A stretch of 44,558 bases of DNA, from contig NW_004457626.1 in NCBI RefSeq assembly GCF_000313135.1, positions 42,358 to 86,915 of the forward strand, written 5' to 3'. The translations under genes and the position numbers were made by a program. Shown here piece after piece: positions 21,464-32,128 of this stretch (the stretch's first letter is position 1; each line of letters begins with the position of its first letter). The DNA comes from Acanthamoeba castellanii str. Neff (taxonomy: Eukaryota > Discosea > Longamoebia > Acanthamoebidae). The notes under the pieces are model-generated. The model was not told the origin of the DNA and made no database searches. It worked only from the letters and a program-made list of their open reading frames with translations.

Positions 21464-21545
21464 TGCGCAGGCCCCCGAAGCCAAGCAGAAGACGAACGTC
21501 AACAGAAGGCCAACACTCGCAGGCACCACTTTTGGTTGGAGGCAC

Positions 21546-22809
21546 ATGGAGGTGGTGAGCAATGCTTTGCACTGGGTCATTGCTGGTGCTCCTGACTTCA
21601 TCTTCGATATATTCTGGCTAATTGAAGGCACGCACTTGACCGGCACCTACCGCAACGCTAATCGTTAATCACAATGCATGCGTGGGTCTGAGTGCAGTAT
21701 GCAATAGTCGCAAGTCGTTGCGGTATCTGCGGTCGCAGTCCTCCCTCTACAGTGCGCTCTCCACTTTCATGCTGGCCTACAGCGGCTACACCCTCGTGTG
21801 CCTCCTCTTCCTGGCCGAGCCGCCGGCATGGGTCTCCTCCAGTCACGACTTTCCCATTGCCCTCATCGCCTGGTTGGTGCACCTTCACCTCCATTCTCTT
21901 TGTCCTTCCTTCCTTCCATTTCGTTCCATGAGGCTCACTTCATCGCCGTCGTGCAGGTTCCTCATCTTTCACTTCCCTTTGCTCTCGTCCTTCATGGACC
22001 TGCCTCCAGTTGCCGTACGCCGCTACCTGCGCACACGCGTGAAGCATGATCGTTCTCATTTGACTGAGTGCGCTCCTGTGTCGTGTGAGGCGGTCACCAG
22101 TTTGTGCTGCAGGTGGCGAGCGGAGTGGTGTGGGCTCGCTCGATATGGTGGGGCTTCGACTTGGCCGCTCGACGCTTCCCCGACTCCTTCACCGCGCCCG
22201 TCTTTGCCGCCACCATTTCCACTTGCGCCTTTCCCATTCTCGACTACGTACCTTCTCGCCTCTTCTTGTGCCGTTGACTTCGTTGTAATCATTAACTCGC
22301 GCACAGGCTGAGCAGGTGTGGTTTGGGAATCGGCCCGATTCGTTTGATTGTCGCCTGTACGCCACGCACCCAGCCTTGCATGTGTGCTGCGTGAGGACTG
22401 GTTTTGTACTCACGCCGCGCACCCGCTCTCCGCACCGCACAGGGCGGTGAAGCTGTCGTTCCTCGGCGGTTGTGCGGTGTGGCTCACGCAGCGCCCCACC
22501 ATCACCCTGGGCTCCTCGCTCCTACTCCCTCGTTGGACCTCTGAGCTGTCTCTCGGTACGCCCGTCCACCAGCGCTTGGCACCTGGCCTGTCGACAGCAG
22601 TACCCTGACTGTTCGGTCGCACGACAGGGCTATTTTTGGTGGTGTTCACGCTGGTGGGCTACTACCGCGGCAAGCGGCCCAACCTCTTCGCGCCCTTCGA
22701 CCGACTTTTCAGCCTCACGCAGCCGCCCGTTGGTGGTGGTGGTCGGACCGGCCCTAAGCAATCGACCGCAAACCGGACAACCACGTCTGCCGCCAGTAAA
22801 CACGACTGA
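21546..22809 (+). CDS. Multi-pass membrane protein, unassigned
   Basis: Seven exons (21546-21663, 21698-21872, 21957-22014, 22113-22247, 22307-22356, 22443-22555, 22628-22809) join in phase to 276 residues. Around six hydrophobic segments are visible, such as LHWVIAGAPDFIFDIFWLI, FMLAYSGYTLVCLLFLA, IALIAWFLIFHFPLLSSFM, VKLSFLGGCAVWLTQ and LFLVVFTLVGYYRG. The C-terminus is a Gly/Ser/Thr-rich tail. I do not recognise the family. The start is uncertain: the frame stays open upstream to an acceptor-like TTTTTGCGCAG at 21470, so a further 5' exon may exist, which would place the tRNA-Pro gene inside an intron. Confidence 0.7.
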
Positions 22810-23389
22810 ACGTCATTACCGCTTCCCTTCGCATGTTGTCTTCTTCGCGTCCTATTTACACGTTTTGGTCCTCTGAGTTTCCTACGCCCACTGAGGGTGT
22901 CAGCGCTGTCGATGGACTCGATGGACTCATTGGAAGGCTCGGCCGAGGATGGCACGCGCGATGTGCTTCCAGGGTAGTCACATTACAATCACAGCCCTCT
23001 TGCGCCGTGTCTCTGGCGGATATCGTCACATCAGAGATAAGCTTCCTCTCAAAGGCTTCAGCAACTGAAACCCTGTTTCGCCTCACCAACAGGAAGCGGG
23101 AGTGTGCAGCTGTGGGTGAAGAGCGGAGGTTACTGCTAAGTTAGTAGAACTGTGCCTTGGCTTCTTGAAGGGTGGTCAATGCTACTGAAGTCGAAAGTCT
23201 TGCACGATTGTAGGCAGGATGGTGCACATCCCGTGCGCCAGTGTTCTGCACAGGCAGGGGCACGAATTTTTCTTTGCCGGGAATTATCCCGGCGTGATCG
23301 ATAGGTCACCAAAGGATTTTTCCGGGTCTCTATTTTTCTTCCTTTCTTTCTCTCTCTCGCGTCCGCATCGCAGCAGCCCCCCAACAAAG
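22810..23389. other. Intergenic gap upstream of RPS18
   Basis: Holds the 3' region of the membrane-protein gene and the S18 promoter. A palindrome occurs at 23276-23293 and a pyrimidine-rich CTTTCTTTCTCTCTCTCGCG stretch just before the S18 ATG, as is common for ribosomal protein genes. No gene recognised. Confidence 0.5.
23276..23293. promoter_or_regulatory. 18-bp palindrome upstream of RPS18
   Basis: GCCGGGAATTATCCCGGC has 7-base inverted arms (GCCGGGA/TCCCGGC) around a 4-base AT centre, about 97 bp upstream of the ATG. Its position suggests a dimeric transcription-factor site; the factor is unknown. Confidence 0.4.
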
Positions 23390-24054
23390 ATGGTTCGCTA
23401 GATCCCTTCCCGAATGTCTGATTCTGTTGGTTGTGCGTCGTGTGCTGGTAGCTAGAGACCCTTGCGAACAAAAGGACGGTATCCTAATCTGAATCCATCT
23501 TCATTTATCGAACGATTGCAGGCTTTGGTGCAGCAGGATGATTTCCAGCACATTCTCCGTGTGCTCAACACGAACATCGACGGTAAGCAGAAGATCGTCT
23601 TCGCCCTGACCGCCATCAAGGGTGTTGGTCGCCGTTTCGCCAACGTTGTGTGCAAGAAGGCCGACGTTGACCTGAACAAGAGGTTTGCATTCCACTCCTT
23701 CGTTTTTCAATTCCATTCGAGCTGCTTCTCACCATTTGCGATAATCACAGGGCCGGCGAGCTGTCCAACGATGAGGTCGACAAGATCGTCAACATCATCC
23801 AGCACCCCCGTCAGTTCAAGATCCCCGATTGGTTCCTTAACAGGAAGAAGGACATCAAGGACGGCAAGTACACTCAGGCCTACTCCAACATTCTCGACCA
23901 GAAGCTCCGTGAGGACTTCGAGCGTCTCAAGAGGATGAGGTGCCACCGTGGTCTGCGTCACTTCTGGGGTCTCCGTGTGCGCGGTCAGCACACCAAGACC
24001 ACCGGCCGCAAGGGCCGCACCATGGGTGTGTCCAAGAAGAGGGAGAACAGGTAA
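23390..24054 (+). CDS. RPS18: 40S ribosomal protein S18 (uS13)
   Basis: Three exons (23390-23392, 23522-23682, 23751-24054) encode 155 residues. The first coding exon is only the ATG: the next bases GTTCGC start an intron, and reading on instead meets TAG after three codons. The protein shows the S18 sequence throughout: [32 protein letters not shown] ([15 protein letters not shown]), [49 protein letters not shown]. It sits in the head of the small ribosomal subunit and contacts the P-site region and the large-subunit bridge. The end KKRENR plus TAA overlaps a GGTAA, which should not be mistaken for a splice donor. Confidence 0.96.
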
Positions 24055-24993
24055 ATTGCACATCTGGTACATTGTTCTGCTACGCTTCAAATACAAAGCT
24101 CTCTTTACATCAATCCCCAACTCTTGCCCTTTACCTTTCTGGCACCGGCGCGTCTCTTTGGTGCGAGAGCTATTGCACTCTTGCTGATGGTGGAAGAAGG
24201 CGATGAAGGAGGCGTGGAGGACTATTGGGTCCCCCTGCTCTGCACTGGGCAAGGGCGCCCCAATGTCAGCAGGAGACACGCAACAAGCATTCCCATCCCG
24301 CAGCCGAACCAGCAGCAAAACACACGTGCGGGGTGCATTTCGCCAGGGCGGCCATCGAACCTTGGTGCAGCTGCTCGGTTTGCACGTCGTCACTTCCACC
24401 TCAGGCGCCACCACATTGATCTCAGCCAGCTGGTGCCACATGTGTGCCAGTGTGACCGTTTGCTCTGCCTGGCCACTCTCGCCGCCAGGTTCGGTTGGAC
24501 GGTGCCGTAGCCTGTTGCAAACTCCAGCTCTGGTCAAGGCGTGCAGCTCGCGACCATCGCGGTGGCGACCACGACAGACACACCAGCCGCCCCAGTCCCT
24601 CCGCCACCACCGGCTTCACGGCGAGAATGGCAATGCCATCATCGCCGGCTTGATAGTCAACTCCTGCCATAGACCTGGTGGCCACTGCAGGCACACCTTC
24701 GTCTCCACGTCTGGCAGGCCATCGGACATAAGCCGCCATGGCTCGTGGAGACGAGGTTGTGCGTAAGAGGGTGTGCCGCGGCTCGTGCGAGGAGCGACAA
24801 GGAGCACTGCCTCCTTGCAGCGAGGAAGGATGATAGCGCGTGTGCTTCGGCGAGAGCACGACCACAGGCTTCGAAGCGAAGAGAAGATGGGCAGGAGGAA
24901 GGGTAGTGTGTTTTTGGGATTTATTTTTACTTTTCCGCCGACCAACACGCACACCCCTGTTCCGTTGAAGAAGTAGAGACGAACGAAGATGAT
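24055..24993. other. Unassigned 0.94-kb stretch
   Basis: This gap between convergent S18 and S20 genes is longer than most here. A minus-strand open frame (about 24060-24537) reads SGQAEQTVTLAHMWHQLAEI and IGAPLPSAEQGDPIVLHASF, with codon use resembling real genes, but I cannot link it to a start, splice sites or a family. Further minus-strand pieces at 24540-24770 are in other frames. It may be an unrecognised small gene, a relic or chance. Confidence 0.3.
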
Positions 24994-25530
24994 TTAGGCA
25001 GTGTGGGCCATGGTCACCTCAATCTGCACGTCGGGCTCAATGCTGATGGAGGTGATCTGCTTCACGACCTCAGAGGGCGAGTGCAGATCGATGAGCCTCT
25101 TGTGAATCTTCATCTCGAAGCGATCCCAAGTCTTGGTACCTGCATCGAAAGCGATGAGCGGCAAATCACACAAAATGGATGGAATGGATGGCGAGATGGG
25201 TGAATTGGAACGATGACGTACCCTCACCGCAGGGGGTCTTCCTGGTGGTGATGCGGAGGTGCTTGGTGGGGAGACGGACGGGACCCTTGACCTTGAGGTC
25301 CTGGTTCTTGGCACCCCTGATGAGATCAGCGCAGACTGCATAGGAGAAAGAGTGAGTTGGATGGACGTGCAAAGATTCAAGATGGGCATTAGACATAAAT
25401 TTGGACCAAATTAAAGGGGGGACGCACCCTTCTCGAGGTTCTTGACGTTGCGGCTGGTCAGGGTGATGCGGATGCGGTGGTAGTGCGACTCGTCATACTG
25501 CTCGACGGGCTTCTTCAAGGGGGTCGCCAT
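24994..25530 (-). CDS. RPS20: 40S ribosomal protein S20 (uS10)
   Basis: Three exons (25530-25428, 25335-25222, 25139-24994) encode 120 residues, the usual length. Landmarks: [20 protein letters not shown] across the first intron, [40 protein letters not shown] across the second, and [20 protein letters not shown]. The protein is part of the small-subunit head. It lies tail to tail with RPS18 across the unassigned 24.1-25.0 kb gap and head to head with the dual-kinase gene. Confidence 0.97.
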
Positions 25531-26211
25531 GACGGATCAGCAAAGGAGAGAAGGAAAAGAAGGGAAGGACGATGCAAGCCAAGCAAAAGGAGAAAAGCTC
25601 GGTTTTCATTTTTGTAGACAACCCAAAAGTTGGTCGACAGCAATTCTACCTGTTCCTCTCTGGCGGCTTTGCGCACTTGCGGACCTGTGTGAAGGCCGTG
25701 TATCAATACATCGTGTGCACCCTTGCTGCTCGTTGTCATTGCTTCAAGGCCCAGAGAACATGTGGTGCGTTAGACTGAGTGTCTGGCACCAGGATCACTA
25801 TGCCAGACACGCCGAACAGACACCAGTGTAACTGGCCATCAGGGTGCTCGTTTATGCACCCAAAGCTCGGTCACTCTACAGTAGGGTTGAGCACTACTCT
25901 ACAGCAAGCCTGGTCTCGATGCACAACTGCAATTTCGCGGACTTCACACAGGTTTGTCGGCGGGTAGCGGACCTCGCTGGCGAGTTCTGCTCCGTCGCAC
26001 GCGAGAGCAACGGACAATTCTGCAGCCCGCAAGAAAGTTTGGCGGCCGTTCTTCGTTTCTCATCATCGCACCCAGATCTGTTCAATAGAACAGATCAAAC
26101 CTCGCCGAGCCCCTCCTCCTGGCCTCGGTACATATCTCTCATCAATCGTGTTGATCGGCTTTCGATTTTATACATCTTCTCATCCCCCCCCCCAACCTCA
26201 AGACTCCTTTC
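25531..26211. promoter_or_regulatory. Divergent upstream region, RPS20/dual kinase
   Basis: A 681-bp gap between outward-facing starts. It holds several short open frames, none with a recognisable domain. A CCCCCCCCAA tract and CCTC motifs occur just before the kinase ATG. No clear TATA element was identified. Confidence 0.45.
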
Positions 26212-29200
26212 ATGATGAGCGAGCACGAAGGTGAAGGCCTGCTCGACTCATACCGTTGCCTTGGCAATGACTGGCTCTCCGGAGCCGAGAGCGCGGGCAC
26301 TGACAAACTGCCCGGTGTGCCGCCCGGTGCCGCCCACAAGGGACCCGGCGGTGGCGATGGCGCTGGATTACTGCACAGCGCGCATCGCGACACCGAAGAG
26401 GAAATGGAGGCCGACAGCGGGGGCAGCGGGGCCTACCTCCTCTCGGCCTCGCGCGTGACGAGCAACTCGTCCGACTGTACCGACACGACGTCGGCGGCCT
26501 GCTCCTCCTCCTCGTCCTCGGACAACAGCGACGATGATGGCGATGATGGTGACGATGGCTACATGACCTACAAAGGTGGCGCCGGCACAGAAGAACACAC
26601 TTACCTCAACAGCCAGTGGGACACCACCGACGCGCCGGGCGAGATGCAGCGCCCGCAGGCCCGACGCGCCCAACCCGTGGTCCCGCCGTCGTCGCCGTCA
26701 TCGTCATCGTCGTCGTTGTCGGTGCCTCCCCAGCGGGCGGCGCAGGCGGTGGCGAAGGCCCAGCACGGCCTGCGCGCCACGCGCAGTCGATTGTCCATCA
26801 ATTCGCTGCCCAACCTACTGAAGGAGAAGACCGACGAACTGGACCTCGACTACCGCGAAATCAACGTCAACGAGCTTGACCTTGAAGAAAAGCCCGTCGG
26901 CAAGTACGCTCGCCGTTATCAACCGCTGGCTATGCTCGCCACCACAGATTGCTTACGCGCACGCGCGTGTGTTGTGTGTCTTCACAGGGGCGCGTTTGGT
27001 ACCATCTACAAGGGATCCTGGAGAGGAGCCAAGGTGCGTTCCTCCGTGATCCATTTTCTTCATCGCCTTCCAGCAGGTGGGGCGCTCACGCGTGTGTTCT
27101 GTGCAGGTGGCCATCAAAAAGCTCAATGTTCTATCCATGACTGAAAAGGAGCTCTACGAGTTCCGACATGAGGTCACACTCATGAAGTACGGCTCCCTCC
27201 TCGCCCACTTCCACCATCACCGCTCACCCATTGCCACAAATGAAATCCTCACTCTTTGGCCATCTTCCTCCTCATCGTCGGCAGGTCCCTGTGCCATCAT
27301 CCCAACATCGTCGATTTTATTGGTACGCCGCTCGCGCGTCATCCACATGGAATGATTCGCTCTCGCTGACCATTGGCTTTTCTTGTTTCTTTCTTCACAT
27401 CAGGGGCGTGCACGACTCCACCGCATTTCTGTCTGGTCTCCAAGTACTACGCCAACGGAAGCGTGAAGGACTACCTCGACAGGCATAAAGGTGGTCGCTT
27501 GGCACCTCCAGTAACTGTCCACCACACCATCACTCATATCCCCCCCTTCTCTGGGTTGCACCTACTAGATGTCCCTTGGATCACGATCGTGCGGTTTGCG
27601 CGAGACGCCGCCGCGGGCGTGCTCCATCTCCACTGCGAACACGTTGTGCACAGGTACTGTGCCCCACCGGTGAATCCGCACCCTAGTCCCATTCTCTCAC
27701 CCTCGACACACGCCCACGCCCACGCCCACGCCCACGCCCACGCCCACGCCCACGCCCACGCCCACGCCCACGCCCACGCCCACGCCCACGCCCACGCAAT
27801 CCAGAGACCTGGCTGCCCGCAACGCGCTAGTGGACGACAATCTGAACGTCAGGGTGTGCGGTATGCTCACTCAAACCACTAGTCCCCCAATGACCTCTGC
27901 CAATTATTTGTTCTCTGTTTATCGATACCTCAGATTTCGGGCTGGCGCGACGGATGACGGCCCAGGCGCAGGAAAACACATCGACCCTCCTCCCCGTGGC
28001 CTACATGGCCCCCGAGTCCATCAGGAAGCAAGAGTACTCGATCAAGTCCGACAGCTTCTCCTTTGGGGTCTTCCTGTGGGAGATTGTCACCAGGTACGAG
28101 ACCGCACAACAGCAGCAGCAGCAACAACGCGTGGGTCAGCTGACCAGGTGTGTCTCAAAATTTATTTCAAACCACCGACCTTTCTTGCTGGGCGCGTGTG
28201 GTGCAGGCAGAAGCCGTATGTGGGGAAACCGCTGCTGGAGGTGGCCTTTGGGGTCACGATCGAGGGACTGCGGCTCAAGATCCCCGATCACTGCCCCGAC
28301 ATGTTTCGTCTGCTGATGGGGAAATGCTGGGAAACAAACCCAGAAGGTGCGCTCTACAGACGCACCAGCGCATGCAAACACGCACAGCACGCTCGTCTGA
28401 CTCTTCACTTCTTTCTCAGACCGCCCCGATTTTTACGAACTGTTCTTGACGCTCGAGGAGTATCTGGAGCAGCTGGAGATCGAGGAGGCCCATCAAAAGG
28501 AGCGGCAGCGCAAGCTGGAGCTCGCCAGGCGGACGGAGATGAACAGCGGCGGCCCCGACGCGGCGCACTACGCGGCGTCCCCGTTGACCGCGCGCGGCCG
28601 CATGCCGATCCGCATACGCTCCACCCCGCTGATGGGCAAAGCGGCGCTGGCCTCGCCCTTCTTCGGCGTCTCCACGCACCCGCTCGACCGAAGCGCCGAC
28701 GTGAGCGGCCGCATGGTCCGCAGCGAGACGATGCTCCTCAACAGCAGCAAGAAGAACACGTTCGCAGACAGCAAGCTGGACGGCGTCGGCGGCGCCGGCG
28801 GCAGCGAAGGACTTGGTGCGAGCCCGCGCGAGCGCATGCCGCGAGCGGGGTCGGCGGATGGGGTCGTGGCACAAAGCGCCGGAACGACGGAGAGCGGCGA
28901 ACACGCGTGTGCCAGGGAGCCGCACGACGAGCCCCTCCAACAGCAGATCCGCGTCAAGAAGGGCCTGGACGGTCGGGAGCTGGCCCAGTCCCCGGCCCCG
29001 CTGAGAAGGAAGGTCGGGTGGGCCGACCAGGAAGGAGAGGAATCGATGCTGCTGCAGAGGAGCTCGGAAGTGTTGGCCCGCTTGGCCAAGAGGCACGCCA
29101 TCGATCCCGCCCACATCGTTGACCAGTTCCCCTTTGGTACAGCACTGGCCCTGCCGGCGCTCTCGTGTGCCTGCTCGTGCGCTTACATTTGCATGCGTGC

Positions 29201-31845
29201 GTGCAACTCGTCTCGCCATGTGCGTGCGTGCACACAGAGAACGGAACGCACAGCCTCATCTGCAAGGCGAAGCTCATTACATCAGACGCCGCGGATCAGC
29301 AGTCGGGCGATGGCAAACCGCTCCCTGTGGCGGTCAAGCGTTTGAGCAACTTCTTGCGTTCCGAGAAAGGCACTCGCGAGGACCTTCTTCTGCAAGCCGA
29401 GGTAAACCCGGACACGACACACACGACACACACGGCACGACACACACGACACACGCACAGTATTCTTGGGCTAACACATTCCTGTATTGCGGCTCGGCGC
29501 CACAGTTGATGCTCGCCGTGCGTGACTGTCCCAACATCGTCCGCTTTCTGGGCGCAAATCTCGCGCCCGAGAACGAGTTCCTCGTGTTCCAGTGGGTCAA
29601 GCACGGTAGCTAGCAACCCTCGCCCTCTGCACCCCCCCCCCCCAAAGACCCGCGCTGCACCTTTCTCGAATCACTGCGGTCTGACAGGGTGCGCCACTTT
29701 CGTTCTACCCTTTTTCTAGGCTCGCTGGCACAGTTGATGTACGGGCTGGGCCGGCGGTGGAAAAAGCTTCGACGACAGAAGGTACGCGCCACAGGCAGCG
29801 GCGTGTATGCGCATGCGTGTGTGTTTTGTTTTGTGCGTTTGCATAACGGCACACGTGTGTTTTGGATCTACATCACAGCCGTTGCTGCTCGTGCGAATGG
29901 CGCATGATGTGGCCAAGGCCATGAGCTACTTGCACGAGAAGGGCATCGTTCACTACAGTACGTCGTCGCCCCACACTCCCAGCCTCCACTCCCGTTTTTT
30001 GCGTGTGAACACTAACATCTTGCCCTGTGGCCTTTTCCTCAATCAGACTTGGAGCCCAAAAACATTTTGGTACGCACAGCGCCAAGAATCGTGTGCGCTT
30101 CAATAACGGTCGTGCGTGCTTACAATTCCTGTGTCGTGCTGTGTGCTGAGTTCACAGTTGGACAGCAAGTACCGAGCCCTGTTGTGCGGGTTCAGCCTGG
30201 CGCGGTTTGTGAACCGTCAGGCGGACGGTTCGAAGGCAACCACCACGGGGCTGGCCGAGCCCTTCCGCCAGCCGCAGAGCAGTATACTGTTCTCCGCGCC
30301 CGAAGTGTGGAACGTTCACCTGCGCTCTGGAGGCCTCCGACCGGAAGCGACCGATGCCGCCCAGCGGGAAGAAACCCAAGACACCTCTGGACCCCAGGAC
30401 CACGGCTACGCCAGCGATGTCTACAGGTACGCACACACTCTGCCCACTTGCGTGTGTTAGTTGCGTGTGAGGCCCAGCTTACTAAGGTGTTGATGTGTTG
30501 TGGTGCGTCGCTGTGGCGATCTTCAACAGCTTTGGCATGATGCTGTGGACGCTTTGGCACGGCTTTTCGCACGAGGAGCTGAAGAAGAGGCGAAAGCTGG
30601 TCCGTCGGGTGTGGGCCGCTGAGCAGCGTCGCTGTGAGGAGGTGGAAGGGGCCGCGGCCGACGACGAAAACAACGACGACGAGTGCGGCGTCGGTGACGA
30701 CCGTGAGGAGTGGAGTATCAAACGCGAAGCAGAGACGAAGGAAGAGGAGGACCAGAGGCACGAGATGGCGACGTCGACGCCAGAAAGCAGCGCTCGATCA
30801 CCCGCGCGCGGGGCGGACTCGACGCCTCTCCGAGCGAGGCAGAGACGAGCCCGGGCCGAGGAGCAGGAGAAGGGCCTGCGCGACCTCATGCTCGCGGACC
30901 AGATGCCCCACGACTGGCTCAACCTGACCGAGGCATGCCTCGCATTCCACCCGGAGGAGCGACCCTCGTTCGACGTGATCCTGCCGACGCTGAAGAACAT
31001 CTGGAAGAACTGGAAGGACGCATTGGAAGCGCGTGGCGACATCAGCCAGGTACCCTGGCTACCAAACCGTATGAATTGGCCCTCGCACAACCCAGCTTGA
31101 CCAACACAACACAAAACACACACACACGACACACACACACACACACAACTTCCCTTAGACCTCGGCCGGTAAAGCAGCGTTTCCGACGCCGCCGCCACCG
31201 GGCGACTCACCCTTCGTCTCCGCGTTGCCTGAGCGGCGGGCTGTGCCGCAAGAAGCCAGCGCGGAGGAGGCGGAAGAAGCCGACGACGCCGACGAGGACG
31301 AGGATGCGTCATCTCTGTCGCGGATGTCGAGCTCGGCGTTCCTGTCCGCGCCTTCCTCGCCGTTCGACGCCGCGTCGTTTGCCTTCTCCCACCACCGGGA
31401 CGGCGACGTGCCTTCCTCGCTCCGCTCGCTCCACTCCTTCTCCCTTTCGCCGCCGCTGCCGCCCCAGCTGCTGCCCGTGCCCGTGTCAGTGACGACGCTG
31501 AAGCGCTCAGCCCAGTCCTCGCCCTCCTTCTCTCGCACGGCCGAGACCAGGCGCTGCACCGGTGGTGATGGTGGTGGTGATGATGATGATGATGATCGAA
31601 ACTCGCTCGACCCCACGAGCGGCAGGCCCTCCACGCTCCCCGATTCCGACGGCGAAGATCGTGTCAATGAGGAAGAAGAGGCGAGAGTGGCTGAGCGAGC
31701 GCGGTTGGAAGGCGAGAAGGAGGAGGAGGAGGAGGAAAACGAAGCCGGCGATGATGGCATCGATGAGGGCGACACCTTGGATAGCTACGAGGAGAGCAGT
31801 CTGCTCACCTGCGTACCGAGCGCCGACCTGCGCCGCGAGCTGTAG
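26212..31845 (+). CDS. Dual protein kinase: TKL kinase plus pseudokinase
   Basis: Eighteen exons join in phase to 1,334 residues. Residues 1-225 are acidic, Ser-rich and unstructured-looking. Kinase domain 1 (about 230-480) is complete: glycine loop GKGAFGTIYKG, catalytic Lys in VAIKKL (about K250), HRDLAARN (D344), DFGLARR (D362), YMAPES, SDSFSFGVFLWEI. HRDLAARN is typical of tyrosine kinases and some tyrosine-kinase-like (TKL) kinases. A linker of about 220 residues begins with a charged helix (LEQLEIEEAHQKERQRKLEL). Domain 2 (about 690-1,090) keeps the Lys (AVKRL, near K734) and APEVW, but HRD is HYN (HYNLEPKN) and DFG is CGF, so both catalytic aspartates are absent: a predicted pseudokinase with an acidic insert. 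An acidic tail follows. The pseudokinase probably regulates domain 1, by analogy only. Introns include a CACGCC array. Confidence 0.9.
27709..27796 (+). repeat. Intronic (CACGCC)n hexamer array
   Basis: About 14 perfect copies of CACGCC occupy the intron between the exons encoding VVHR and DLAARN of kinase domain 1, directly before the acceptor AATCCAG. The array is open in frame as an Ala-His repeat, but including it would disrupt the HRDLAARN loop, so it is intronic. Confidence 0.92.
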
Positions 31846-31910
31846 GGTGTGAATAGAGTCGATAATTTGGGCCTTTTCTTCGTTGTCCAATGCGCGATTA
31901 GGGTTCTTGG

Positions 31911-31920
31911 TTTTCCCGCC
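31911..31920 (+). promoter_or_regulatory. Canonical E2F site 1
   Basis: TTTTCCCGCC matches the E2F/DP consensus TTTSSCGC in the TTTCCCGC form. It is about 210 bp upstream of the E2F gene's ATG and 28 bp before a second site. Confidence 0.65.
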
Positions 31921-31947
31921 TTGCGGCTTCGCGCCTTATTCATACAC

Positions 31948-31957
31948 TTTTGGCGCG
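31948..31957 (+). promoter_or_regulatory. Canonical E2F site 2
   Basis: TTTTGGCGCG matches the TTTGGCGC form of the E2F consensus. Together with site 1 it suggests that the downstream E2F gene regulates itself. Confidence 0.65.
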
Positions 31958-32128
31958 AGATCAGCACGACGATTGGGGCAAATTTTGGAATTGAAAGAAG
32001 AGGGATAGCGAGGGCGAGTAGAATATTAGAGAAGGAGGGGAGGATAAAAAGAAGCAAGAAGGCTGGCCCGGTGGATGGGCGACTTGATCGTGTGTAATCC
32101 AGTGCGGGCAATTGTTGGATCGTCGAAA

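Noticed and set aside
23219..23401. 60-codon frame upstream of S18
   Set aside because: Spans the promoter palindrome and pyrimidine tract; no homology or start context.
24049..24054. Splice donor at the end of RPS18 (AGGTAA)
   Set aside because: The in-frame TAA falls inside it and the protein already has full S18 length.
27373..27882. Ala-His repeat protein
   Set aside because: The repeat is the hexamer array in an intron; removing it restores the HRDLAARN loop.
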